Below, piece after piece: positions 16,614 through 24,895 of a DNA stretch of 64,000 nt. The position numbers and the translations under genes are program-made. The notes beneath the pieces were generated by a model. That model was not told where the DNA came from. It saw only the letters and a program-made list of their open reading frames with translations, and ran no database searches. This stretch comes from Desulfogranum marinum (GTDB lineage: Bacteria > Desulfobacterota > Desulfobulbia > Desulfobulbales > Desulfobulbaceae): positions 124,001-188,000 of the forward strand of contig NZ_JAFFQD010000002.1 of the NCBI RefSeq assembly GCF_016918565.1, in the 5' to 3' direction. Numbering within the stretch: position 1 is the stretch's first letter; each line of letters starts with the position of its first letter.

Positions 16614-16648
16614 GCAACTGATGGACTTTATTCGAGTCCATCAGTTGC
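16614..16648. terminator. 14-bp perfect hairpin between convergent genes
   Basis: GCAACTGATGGACT, a 7-base loop, then AGTCCATCAGTTGC. It sits between the ends of the beta-helix gene and the convergent small secreted protein gene, with no T-run on either side. The core TGATGGACT/AGTCCATCA is the same hairpin found in the 52-bp repeat, so it may be a repeat relic serving as a bidirectional stop. Confidence 0.5.
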
Positions 16649-16659
16649 AGGTGAATGAT

Positions 16660-16977
16660 TCAATTATTTTTCCCCTGACCTTGCCCCTGACCAGCGCCCT
16701 TCCCAGATCCTTGACCTTTTCCGCCACCGTATCCTTTGCCTTTCCCCTTGCCTGGTCCCATATACTGGGTGCGTTCTTCAGGGGTCATTTGATTGATTCT
16801 TTTTTGCCATTCATTGCGAAAGGCATTTCTTTCGGCTTCTGTAGCATTGTACAACGTCCCGCGCACATTGTTTAACTCCTCAGTGGTCATGGTCGTGTAA
16901 TCAGTGCTCCAGGCAGGGCTGTTCAAGGTAAAGACTGCCAAGGCTGCCAAAAGTGAAGTTGCCATTTTCTTTCTCAT
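16660..16977 (-). CDS. small secreted protein with Gly/Lys/Gln-rich tail
   Basis: About 105 residues from the ATG at 16977, which has AAGGAG seven bases upstream; the longer frame to 17043 lacks support. It has a signal peptide (KKMATSLLAALAVFTLNSPAWS), then a helical segment (MTTEELNNVRGTL...RNEWQKRINQMTPEER) resembling periplasmic Spy/DUF1104-like helices. The low-complexity tail of about 35 residues is built of GKG/GQG units. It is probably periplasmic or surface exposed. The tail may bind anions or metal, but this is a guess from composition. Confidence 0.75.
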   Translation of the reverse strand: MRKKMATSLLAALAVFTLNSPAWSTDYTTMTTEELNNVRGTLYNATEAERNAFRNEWQKRINQMTPEERTQYMGPGKGKGKGYGGGKGQGSGKGAGQGQGQGKNN

Positions 16978-17248
16978 GATGTTCTCCTTAATGGTTGAAA
17001 AAGTGAATAGGACTATTCCCAGCGTCGCATATCTTGCGTGCATAAGGGACCTTCGTGCATGGATTATTCGTACGTCTTCTACTATGACTCTAAGCAGTAT
17101 TCATGCCAGGGAAACATTGTGCTGTCAATTATGTGAAAATTACTTGAAATCAGGTAGTTGGGATTTTTTCTGCCGTAAGCTGACTGTTGCAGCGGCGACA
17201 AGTTATGCAACCTTCGACGGAATTGTCGAGGGAAGGGGCCTTAAAAGA

Positions 17249-17932
17249 TTATTCTTCGTTTGTATGCCATTGCACTGCCAGGAAAGCTCCTGTCTCAGCA
17301 TGTTCCCTGTTTCCCTGTAGTTCAATCTCTGGAATGTCTTCAACCCGGGTATTTTTTTGAAAGTGAATGGCCGTCTTGATAACGCAGGGGTGCGGAACCA
17401 GCAAACGCATATCCTGCGGTGAACGGAAAGAAACGTTCTGAAAGAGGCTATGCCCCCCGTCTCGGGCATTCTTTTGTCTCTCTATTGCCCATGGACTGAG
17501 ACTATTTAAAGTGGTAACAACGATACATCCTCCTTTTCGGGTGACTCTATTCAGTTCTGCTATTGCTTTTTCTGCGTCAGCCACAAATTCAATCGCGGTC
17601 ATGGAAAACACTTTGTCAAAACTGTTGTCAGGAAAAGGGAGGGCACACATATCGCTGCAGAGACCGCTAAAGGCGTCATCTCGAGTACGCTCCAACGCTA
17701 TTTTCAGCATAGGAAGAGACAGGTCAATGCCGACCACCGTCGTTCCGCAGTCAAGAACATCCTCTGTGAAAATACCCGTGCCGCAGCCCACATCCAAAAT
17801 CTTCTCGCCTGGCTGGGGATACAGTAGCTCAAGTAACAGCTCAGTTTCATACTTTTTTACAAGCCTTCCTGAAGAGGTTGTAAACCAACGGTCATATTTA
17901 TCTGTCCATGAGTCAAAAAGTGCGGTGTTCAT
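17249..17932 (-). CDS. class I SAM-dependent methyltransferase
   Basis: A 227-residue Rossmann methyltransferase of the UbiE/Methyltransf_11 group. Motif I is ILDVGCGTGIFTE (about residues 45-57), followed by VVGIDLSLPML (motif II acidic end), MCALPFPDNSFDKVFS (motif III) and ELNRVTRKGGCIVVTTL (motif IV/post). The acceptor cannot be predicted. It stands alone, with gaps on both sides, and has no clear ribosome site before its ATG. Confidence 0.88.
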   Translation of the reverse strand: MNTALFDSWTDKYDRWFTTSSGRLVKKYETELLLELLYPQPGEKILDVGCGTGIFTEDVLDCGTTVVGIDLSLPMLKIALERTRDDAFSGLCSDMCALPFPDNSFDKVFSMTAIEFVADAEKAIAELNRVTRKGGCIVVTTLNSLSPWAIERQKNARDGGHSLFQNVSFRSPQDMRLLVPHPCVIKTAIHFQKNTRVEDIPEIELQGNREHAETGAFLAVQWHTNEE

Positions 17933-18461
17933 TTTTTATTTTGGGGTAAAGTGTTAAAATAATGTTGATAGTTGGTGGTATGTTCGAAAATATTTGTACC
18001 TTTTCTTTGCAAAAGGAGCCGCATGCCTCCTGTCTGAATATAGTTTCAAGTATCACGTGCCTACACGAACGAAACTGATTTTATCGGCAGAAAGGGCGTC
18101 GCCATTTTGTGCATCATGTCTGGAATACTACTCTATTGGTATAAGCTGCTTGTCCTTTATGGGTAACTGGGTAGCTGGTAAATCCAGTTTACTCTCTAAT
18201 TCATCAAAATTACAAGAGAAGTGTCGCCGACCGGCCACAAGCATTTTCCCGTATTTTCAGGGGGTTTGTTTAGATGGCCTGTAAGGGTGTCTTTTGCCGA
18301 CAACGGTTATCCATGCTATCTTTAACTTTATATGTCTCTGATTGTTTTATCTTTTTGATATATCGACACTGTTTTGTAGTGGCATACCCCTTGCTAGAGC
18401 AGGGCAAGTTATGTGGGAATATATCCCAATATTTCAAAGTAAACAGAAGAGGAATATAATC
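17933..18461. other. intergenic, 530 bp
   Basis: Divergent space between the methyltransferase and the EF-hand gene. Frames of 60-96 codons occur on plus but lack ribosome sites and coding character. It presumably holds both promoters; I see no clear operator or repeat. Confidence 0.4.
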
Positions 18462-18686
18462 ATGATGAAAAGAACTGTAGTTGCAATGGCCGCTTTGTCT
18501 ATTTCCCTGGTATCAGGAAATGTCTTTGCCGATACCCATCCCCTTATGGGACTTGATAAGGACCAAGACGGCTTTGTTTCCCTCGAGGAAGCGCAAGAGA
18601 TGCCGGAAGTGGTTGAAGCGTTCGACGTGCTCGACGTTAACAAGGATGGCAAGCTTGATGCAAAAGAGTTATTCGCCCTTAAATAG
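18462..18686 (+). CDS. secreted EF-hand calcium-binding protein
   Basis: A 74-residue exported protein. The signal peptide is MKRTVVAMAALSISLVSGNVFA. Two EF-hand loops follow: DKDQDGFVSLEE (about residues 33-44) and DVNKDGKLDAKE (about 57-68), with canonical D-x-D-x-D-G and terminal Glu ligands. AGAGGA precedes the ATG. Single-gene unit closed by a strong terminator. Role unknown; such small periplasmic calmodulin-like proteins are common in marine sulfate reducers. Confidence 0.88.
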   Translation: MMKRTVVAMAALSISLVSGNVFADTHPLMGLDKDQDGFVSLEEAQEMPEVVEAFDVLDVNKDGKLDAKELFALK

Positions 18687-18687
18687 A

Positions 18688-18711
18688 ACCTAAATCTTGC
18701 AGGATTTAGGT
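18688..18711. other. small hairpin after the EF-hand gene
   Basis: ACCTAAATC / GATTTAGGT with a 6-base loop, one base after the stop codon. No T-run; it may stabilise the transcript end ahead of the terminator at 18728. Confidence 0.4.
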
Positions 18712-18727
18712 AGAAGTAATTAGTATT

Positions 18728-18770
18728 CGACGACGGGTTCCGGTTTTGGTCGAGTCCGTCGTCGTTTTTG
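18728..18770 (+). terminator. intrinsic terminator of the EF-hand gene
   Basis: Stem CGACGACGG / CCGTCGTCG around a 19-base loop, followed at once by TTTTT. Good rho-independent form on plus. Confidence 0.8.
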
Positions 18771-19137
18771 TTAGAAGATTATATGGTGTAGCTGAAATAA
18801 TTTTTCTTATAAGTTGTACCTACTTGTTATCCTAACCTTTCGCTTTTCAAGCCGCAGCGCACTACCCACCTGTTTGTGGTTATGAAAAATTTCTTTTGCA
18901 GTATTCCATAGCTTTCCTCATAGTCTTTCCTCGCAAGTTTATATGCCTGCATTGTAAATAAAAATGCATCTTTTTGAGGCGCATCCAGGCACTGTGAAAA
19001 TGTTCATCAGTCCAAAGCCCTGGAGCATTAACAAGGAATTGATAGTCCACACACTGTCCATCCTGGGGTGAGTGTGGTATATATTCACAGGTTAATGCGT
19101 GTCGTTTCCCAATATGAAAAAGAAGAAGGCAATCATC
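18771..19137. other. intergenic, 370 bp
   Basis: Between the EF-hand terminator and the Nudix gene. It contains a leader for the rightward Nudix gene; no gene or repeat recognised. Confidence 0.4.
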
Positions 19138-19695
19138 ATGGGCGATAAAAACAACTTGAATGGCTGGGAACTGGCCGAAGAAAAGGAACTGCTTAAAACC
19201 TCATTGGGGAGCATTTGGTCCGGTCCTGCTAAATGTCGCAGGAGTGGTAGGGAAAAGGAATTTTTTTTGTTTGATTTTACAGACTGGGTAAATGTTGTTG
19301 CTGTGACCCCTGACAACCAGTTGGTCATGATTCGTCAATTTCGTTATGGCAGTCGCCGCCAGGAAATTGAAATCCCCGGCGGAATGATCGATCCCGGTGA
19401 AGATCCCATAACCGCGGGTTGCCGTGAACTGCTGGAGGAAACCGGTTATTCCGGCAGCGATCCGCTGATTATCGGTAAGGTGTGTCCTAATCCAGCTTTG
19501 CAGCGCAATTACTGTTATACGGTCATGGTACGGGACGCTGTGAAATCCGCTGAGCCCAGATTTGACGATATGGAAGATATAGAGTGTTTTCTTCATTCGT
19601 ATGCAGAGGTGGCGTCGCTTGTCAGAGCTGGGACGATTGATCATGGGTTGGTATTGAACGCCTTGATGTTTTACAAAATGGCGGAGCTTTTTTGA
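19138..19695 (+). CDS. Nudix hydrolase, ADP-ribose pyrophosphatase-like
   Basis: About 185 residues from the ATG at 19138 (AAGAAGG upstream); in-frame ATGs at 19099 and 19114 are alternatives. The Nudix box GGMIDPGEDPITAGCRELLEETGY fits GX5EX7REUXEEXGU exactly, with the metal-binding Glu pair. Before it QFRYGSRRQEIEIPGG is typical of ADP-ribose/NDP-sugar pyrophosphatases. It cleaves nucleoside diphosphate derivatives to a nucleotide and a phosphorylated partner. The phytase-like gene follows 67 bp downstream. Confidence 0.9.
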   Translation: MGDKNNLNGWELAEEKELLKTSLGSIWSGPAKCRRSGREKEFFLFDFTDWVNVVAVTPDNQLVMIRQFRYGSRRQEIEIPGGMIDPGEDPITAGCRELLEETGYSGSDPLIIGKVCPNPALQRNYCYTVMVRDAVKSAEPRFDDMEDIECFLHSYAEVASLVRAGTIDHGLVLNALMFYKMAELF

Positions 19696-19762
19696 GAAAG
19701 ACCTCTCTTTCATTCAATATGATTTTTCCAGAAGCATTTTACCCGGAAAGGAAGGGAAAAAG

Positions 19763-20854
19763 ATGAAAAGTTTGTTGTTAGTGCCATTGCTGCTTATGCA
19801 ACTTAGCGTTTTGCAGGCCTGCGCAGTAACCCTGGAGTTGATCGGGGATCAGAATTTCCGCTACGATACCCAGGTTGGGGGGACTGTTTTTAACGGACTG
19901 TCAGGGCTGGCCTATGATCTTGAAGAAAGCTGCTTCTATGCTGTTTCCGATGACAGGTCACAGTTTCATTCGGCAAGATATTATGTGCTTGCTGTGGATG
20001 ATGATGACGGGTTCACTCTTACACCTCAAAAGGTGATATTTTTTCAAGACGCCGACCGGCAGTTTTTCAAGAAAAATAAAATCGATTTTGAGGGACTGGC
20101 AATCCTGGGGAACAAAAATTTGCTCGTCAGCAGCGAAGGGCCTGTGGAGCAGGGAGAAGAACCGTCGCTAACCGAGTTTCGCATGGACGGTAGTTTTGTA
20201 AAACAGTGGAATCTTCCTTCGCAATTTATACAGGGGCTGGAAGGGGAGAAAGGCGTTCGGGAAAATCTTGGGTTGGAAGCCTTAACCGTGACACCGAATT
20301 TCGAATGCATCTTTACCGCAAATGAGCAGGCCCTGAAGCAGGATGGCAAGAAAACCACCATTGTAAATGGTTCACCTGTCCGTATTATTAAGTATTCAAA
20401 AAGTGGGAAAGTTTTAGCCCATTATCCCTATATGGTTTCACCGGTACCGAATCCTACCGGCATGAATGCATTGCAAGGGGGGAACGGTCTGGTTGAACTA
20501 CTTGCCCTTGATGAGTATCGTTTACTTGCCATGGAGAGAAGCTGGGTCACCACGCTTAACAAAGTTTATATTCGTATCTACCTGATCGACCTGGAAGAGG
20601 GGAGAGATGTTTCATCTGTGCAATCATTGAAATCTCTAAACAGGGAGAGCGGGTTTGTTAAGAAAACATTGGTTCTTGACCTGGATAGCCTCCTGCCGCT
20701 TCCAGATCCGGAGTACAGCTCTCTGGACAACATAGAAGGTATGTCGTTTGGACCCGACCTGCCGGACGGTAGCAAAACGCTTTTTCTGGTGTCCGATGGC
20801 AACTTTAATACATCTCAGCGCACGCTTTTTCTGGCATTCAAAATACGCTTATAA
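19763..20854 (+). CDS. esterase-like activity of phytase family protein, exported
   Basis: A 363-residue protein with a signal peptide (LLLVPLLLMQLSVLQACA); the Cys at the end could make it a lipoprotein. The body is the phytase-like beta-propeller domain: FNGLSGLAYDLEESCFYAVSDD, KIDFEGLAILGNKNLLVSSEG, NLGLEALTVTP, LDNIEGMSFG. Acidic and Glu residues line the repeated GLA/EGL positions as in the family. Activity in this family is poorly defined (phosphatase or esterase). AGGAAGG precedes the ATG. Confidence 0.88.
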   Translation: MKSLLLVPLLLMQLSVLQACAVTLELIGDQNFRYDTQVGGTVFNGLSGLAYDLEESCFYAVSDDRSQFHSARYYVLAVDDDDGFTLTPQKVIFFQDADRQFFKKNKIDFEGLAILGNKNLLVSSEGPVEQGEEPSLTEFRMDGSFVKQWNLPSQFIQGLEGEKGVRENLGLEALTVTPNFECIFTANEQALKQDGKKTTIVNGSPVRIIKYSKSGKVLAHYPYMVSPVPNPTGMNALQGGNGLVELLALDEYRLLAMERSWVTTLNKVYIRIYLIDLEEGRDVSSVQSLKSLNRESGFVKKTLVLDLDSLLPLPDPEYSSLDNIEGMSFGPDLPDGSKTLFLVSDGNFNTSQRTLFLAFKIRL

Positions 20855-20997
20855 GAAGATGGCTCATGGTGGAAAGTTGAGCGTGGTTACCGGAAAGAGG
20901 AGACGTATTTGCTGAAAGCTACCGTTGTCGTTTTAGGATCGGGTGAATCTTTTATAACAAAGTATCAGTGGGTCTTTTCAGAGACTGGAGATATAGA

Positions 20998-21645
20998 ATG
21001 AAATCGTATGACAGCTATCTTTTTGATGCCGATGGCACCCTTTTCGACACTGTGGATCTCATCTGCACATGTTTTCAATATGTTGCTGAAAAATATGCAG
21101 GAAAAACCATGGAGAGAAGTACCATTATTGATGGTATTGGCCTGCCGCTCAAGAGTCAACTCATCACTCATTTGGGCGCCGAGCAGGATCATGATCAGAT
21201 TCTTGATGATTATCTCCAATACCAGCTCAGTATTATGGAACAAAGCATCAGCCCGTTTCCCCATGTTATCGAAACATTGGAGCTGCTTAAAGGCGCCGGC
21301 AAACAACTGGCCGTTGTCACCTCACGAAGAAGATTCAGCCTGGAGCAAATCCTTGAGTCTACGGATACTCACAAGTATTTTGATGTGTTGATAACCCCGG
21401 AAGACACAACCAATCATAAGCCCGACGCCGAACCCGCGCTCAAGGCTATGTCGCTGCTTAATGCCGATAAAGCCAGTACCGTTTTTATCGGCGACGCCCT
21501 CTATGATATCTGCAGCGGAGCCGGCGCCGGTATCGATACCATTTTTGTCAACTGGAGCCATGCGCATGTCTCCTCCCTTCCTGTTGCTCCCACCTGGTCG
21601 ATTGACTCTTTACAGGAACTGACTGTGTGCCTCCGCAACAGGTAG
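20998..21645 (+). CDS. HAD-superfamily phosphatase, phosphoglycolate phosphatase-like
   Basis: About 215 residues from the ATG at 20998, with GGAG eight bases upstream. HAD motif I is YLFDADGTLFDTVD, motif II VVTSRRR, motif III the Lys in NHKPDAEP, and motif IV FIGDALYDICSGAGAG. The cap is a C1 helical type between motifs I and II. Note FDADGT rather than the usual FDxDGT with Leu or Val; the catalytic Asp pair is intact. It dephosphorylates a small metabolite such as phosphoglycolate or acts as pyrophosphatase. Confidence 0.9.
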   Translation: MKSYDSYLFDADGTLFDTVDLICTCFQYVAEKYAGKTMERSTIIDGIGLPLKSQLITHLGAEQDHDQILDDYLQYQLSIMEQSISPFPHVIETLELLKGAGKQLAVVTSRRRFSLEQILESTDTHKYFDVLITPEDTTNHKPDAEPALKAMSLLNADKASTVFIGDALYDICSGAGAGIDTIFVNWSHAHVSSLPVAPTWSIDSLQELTVCLRNR

Positions 21646-21740
21646 ATGGGAAAATGATGATGTAGGAAAAGCAGCTCAGATAGTCAGGAAACTCCTCGGT
21701 AAACATCTTTTATTAAGAGATCACTTAAAAAGGTTCGCTC

Positions 21741-23846
21741 ATGTCTAAAAATCTGTATGTTACAGCACTTGAGCCGCAAAGCGGCATGTCTGTGGTCACC
21801 TTGGGAATCATGGAATTTTTGGTGCGAAATCTTGAGCGGGTGGCTTTTTTCAGACCCATTATCAACGTCTCTCGCCATGCAGATGGTATCGATAAAATTC
21901 TTCACCTGATTTCCACCCACTATGATTTGAAATTATCCTATGAGCAGATGTATGCCTTTACCTTTGATGAGGCACAAAATCTGATATCGGAAGATAAAAC
22001 AGGGCAACTGGTTGAAGGGATACTGACCAAGTATAAGGCCCTTGAAAGTGAGCATGATTTCGTCCTTTGCCTGGGAACGGATTTTGAGAGTGACTCCTCG
22101 GCGTTTGAGTTTGAGCTGAATGCGGATATTGCCAACAATCTCAGGTGCCCGATTCTGATGATAGCCAATGGCTATGAGGGTTCGGTCGATGGTATGCTGA
22201 AAACCTGTAAATTTGCCATTGAAGCTTTTGAGGACAAAGGTTCCAGTGTGTTGGCAATGATCCTCAACCGAACACCTGTCCATTTGCAGGAAAACATTTC
22301 TGCTTTCTTGCTCGATAGCCTCCGGGAGAAGGTGGAGCTTATCTATTCCATCCCCCACGACGAATCCCTGGAAATGCTCACCATGGCTGAAATAGTTGCC
22401 GCACTTGACGGGGAAGTTATCTATGGGCAAGGGCAACTCAGCAGGCTGGCTACTCGTTTTGTTGTGGCGGCAATGAACCTGCAAAACTATCTGCCCACCC
22501 TTGCCGATGATGACCTGGTCATCACTCCTGCAGACCGTCTTGATATCATTTTAGGCACTATGGCTGCCTATCGTTCCACAAACATGCCCAATATCGCAGG
22601 TATGGTCCTCACTGGGTACCTGCAACCCGAAAAAACACTCCAGGACTTGCTCGAAGGGGCTGAAGGGCTGGTTCCCATTGTTAAGGTTGAAGATGATACC
22701 TTTAGCACTGCCTCCAAGATCAAGGCTATCCGCAACTACATCACGCCCGAATCCACCCGTAAAATTGCCACTGCGCTGGGGCTCTTTGAGGCCAATGTGG
22801 ACACCACGGCATTACGCAAGAGAATTATTCGTTTTTCCAGCCTGTACACCTCGCCCAAAATGTTTGAGTTTGGCCTGATTAAACGCGCCAGGACCAACAA
22901 GCAGGTTATTGTGCTTCCCGAAGGGGAAGAGGAACGTATCTTGCGAGCAGCAGAAATACTTATCCATCGGGATGCGGTGAAAATTATTTTGCTGGGCAGG
23001 TCCAAAGCGATCCTCAAAAAAATAGTTGATTATGGGCTCTCGCTAACCGGTATCGAGATTATTGATCCAATTCAATCCGAGCATTTTGAAGACTATGCCG
23101 CCACATACTACGAGCTTCGTCGGCACAAAGGGATTACCCCGGATAATGCCCGCGATGTCATGTCCGGGGTTAACCACTTCGGCACCATGATGGTCTACAA
23201 AGGGCATGCCGATGGTATGGTGTCAGGTTCTGTGCATTCAACTCTGCAGACTGTTCGCCCCGCACTGGAATTTGTAAAAACCAAGCCGGGCAGCACCATC
23301 ATGTCAGGGGTGTTTTTCATGTGCCTGGAAGACCGTGTGCTCGCCTATGCCGACTGCGCTGTCAACCCCAGGCCCACTGCCGAGCAGCTGGCGGAGATTG
23401 CCATTGAAACGTCTAAAACAGCCAGGTTGTTCGGCATTAATCCACTGGTTGCCATGCTTTCTTATTCTTCCGGTTCATCGGGAAAAGGTGAAGAGGTGGA
23501 TAAGGTGAAAAAAGCCACCGAAATTGCCCATAAACTTGCTCCGGAGCTGATGCTCGAAGGGCCGATCCAGTACGACGCTGCCGTTGATGCCACGGTTGCC
23601 AAGACCAAAATGCCGGAGAGCAGCGTTGCCGGAAAGGCAACAGTCTTTATTTTTCCCGATCTCAATACCGGCAACAACACTTACAAAGCAGTGCAGCGTT
23701 CAGCAGGGGCGGTGGCAATCGGCCCGATTATGCAGGGTCTGAACAAACCGGTAAATGACCTGAGCCGTGGCTGCCTGATACCAGACATTGTGAACACGGT
23801 CGCCATTACCGCCATCCAGGCACAGGCGGAGAAAGGGTTGATGTAA
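21741..23846 (+). CDS. pta: phosphate acetyltransferase
   Basis: A 701-residue long-form Pta. It has an N-terminal BioD-like P-loop domain (about 1-210; EPQSGMSVVTLGIMEFL in place of a clean GSGKT), a DRTGG domain (about 215-330) and a C-terminal PTA_PTB catalytic domain (about 370-700; VSGSVHSTLQTVRPALE, VMSGV, YSSGSSGKGEEVDKV). It interconverts acetyl-CoA and acetyl phosphate. Acetate kinase is not beside it. In acetate-producing sulfate reducers this is the energy-conserving step of incomplete oxidation (family knowledge). The start has no clear Shine-Dalgarno. Confidence 0.95.
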   Translation: MSKNLYVTALEPQSGMSVVTLGIMEFLVRNLERVAFFRPIINVSRHADGIDKILHLISTHYDLKLSYEQMYAFTFDEAQNLISEDKTGQLVEGILTKYKALESEHDFVLCLGTDFESDSSAFEFELNADIANNLRCPILMIANGYEGSVDGMLKTCKFAIEAFEDKGSSVLAMILNRTPVHLQENISAFLLDSLREKVELIYSIPHDESLEMLTMAEIVAALDGEVIYGQGQLSRLATRFVVAAMNLQNYLPTLADDDLVITPADRLDIILGTMAAYRSTNMPNIAGMVLTGYLQPEKTLQDLLEGAEGLVPIVKVEDDTFSTASKIKAIRNYITPESTRKIATALGLFEANVDTTALRKRIIRFSSLYTSPKMFEFGLIKRARTNKQVIVLPEGEEERILRAAEILIHRDAVKIILLGRSKAILKKIVDYGLSLTGIEIIDPIQSEHFEDYAATYYELRRHKGITPDNARDVMSGVNHFGTMMVYKGHADGMVSGSVHSTLQTVRPALEFVKTKPGSTIMSGVFFMCLEDRVLAYADCAVNPRPTAEQLAEIAIETSKTARLFGINPLVAMLSYSSGSSGKGEEVDKVKKATEIAHKLAPELMLEGPIQYDAAVDATVAKTKMPESSVAGKATVFIFPDLNTGNNTYKAVQRSAGAVAIGPIMQGLNKPVNDLSRGCLIPDIVNTVAITAIQAQAEKGLM

Positions 23847-24033
23847 GTTTGGATTGGGATTTCATTTATCTGTAACAGCATGAGACGTGATTGCACCCTG
23901 TTAATAGTCCGGCCAGTATTGGTAATAGTTATTTGAAGCGCGTACAGCCTCCGTTTTACTTAAGATGGTAAACAAGAGACTTTCCGGTAGTATAAGAACT
24001 ACTCGTAGCTGCGCTGGATTGTGAAAATGGCCT

Positions 24034-24861
24034 TTAGTTAGCCAATATGCTGGATTGCTCTGCTGACCAATAGTACATGCTTGATTTCCTATCCAAAATT
24101 CGAAGTTCAAAAAAATCGGAACAATGGGTGCGGGTAAGAGCATAGCAAACATGTAATGGGAGCAGATGCTCTTCTCGGGGATGGCAAAAATCGGCAAAAG
24201 GGGCTTGGTGCCACTGGGTGAGCCTTTGTGCTCTTTCCGCTTCCTCAATATCCGGGTTCGAACAGGTCTCCACCAGCCAACTTTCAAAAGATACATTCAT
24301 TGCTTCCGATTCGCTGGTAACAGGTGTGAAAAAGGCATTCATGTTGTGAAAGGAAAAGCCGGAACCAATCACAAGTAGATTTTCATGAGCCAGGTCTTGG
24401 AGAATTTCTCCTATCCGAAGATGTTCAGCAGGGTCGAGGCCGCTAACAAGGGACACCTGTACACAAGGAATATCAGCATCCGGATACATTATTTTTAGGG
24501 GGACAAACACACCATGATCAAAACCTCTTTGGCCATCCAGCCTGGAGGCAACACCTTTCTTTTCAAATATCTCGTGGAGTTGGTTGGCTAGCCCGGGGTC
24601 GCCTGGGCAGGCGTACTGAATGGTGTAGGATTCTTCTGGAAACCCAGAGTAGTCATACAAAAGAGCTGGGCGTGCCGCCGAGGTGATGGTGGCTACGTTT
24701 TCTTCCCAGTGCGCACTGATGATGAGGATAGCCGATGGCTTTGGTATGTGGTCTGCAATTTTTTTTAAGCAGGCAACCATCTCTTTATGCCCTGCGTCCC
24801 CAAGAAGAGGCGAAGGGCCGCCCCCATGAGACAAAAACAATACTTGTGGTTTGTTTGTCAC
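24034..24861 (-). CDS. LigB-type extradiol dioxygenase (DODA/YgiD family)
   Basis: A 275-residue enzyme with a GTG start at 24861 and AGGAG nine bases upstream. Metal ligands of the class III extradiol dioxygenases are visible: LSHGGG near the N-terminus, ISAHWEE (about 47-53) and HPREEHLLPLH (about 225-235). GFDHGVFVPL (about 112-121) is the family signature holding the catalytic His. It opens catechol rings such as DOPA. It sits 34 bp from the OvoA gene, as the downstream gene of the same strand, which suggests co-transcription. A role in thiol-imidazole metabolism is not known and would be new. Confidence 0.88.
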   Translation of the reverse strand: MTNKPQVLFLSHGGGPSPLLGDAGHKEMVACLKKIADHIPKPSAILIISAHWEENVATITSAARPALLYDYSGFPEESYTIQYACPGDPGLANQLHEIFEKKGVASRLDGQRGFDHGVFVPLKIMYPDADIPCVQVSLVSGLDPAEHLRIGEILQDLAHENLLVIGSGFSFHNMNAFFTPVTSESEAMNVSFESWLVETCSNPDIEEAERAQRLTQWHQAPFADFCHPREEHLLPLHVCYALTRTHCSDFFELRILDRKSSMYYWSAEQSSILAN

Positions 24862-24895
24862 CGAAATCTTCTCCTGTAATGGGTGGTACGCTGAG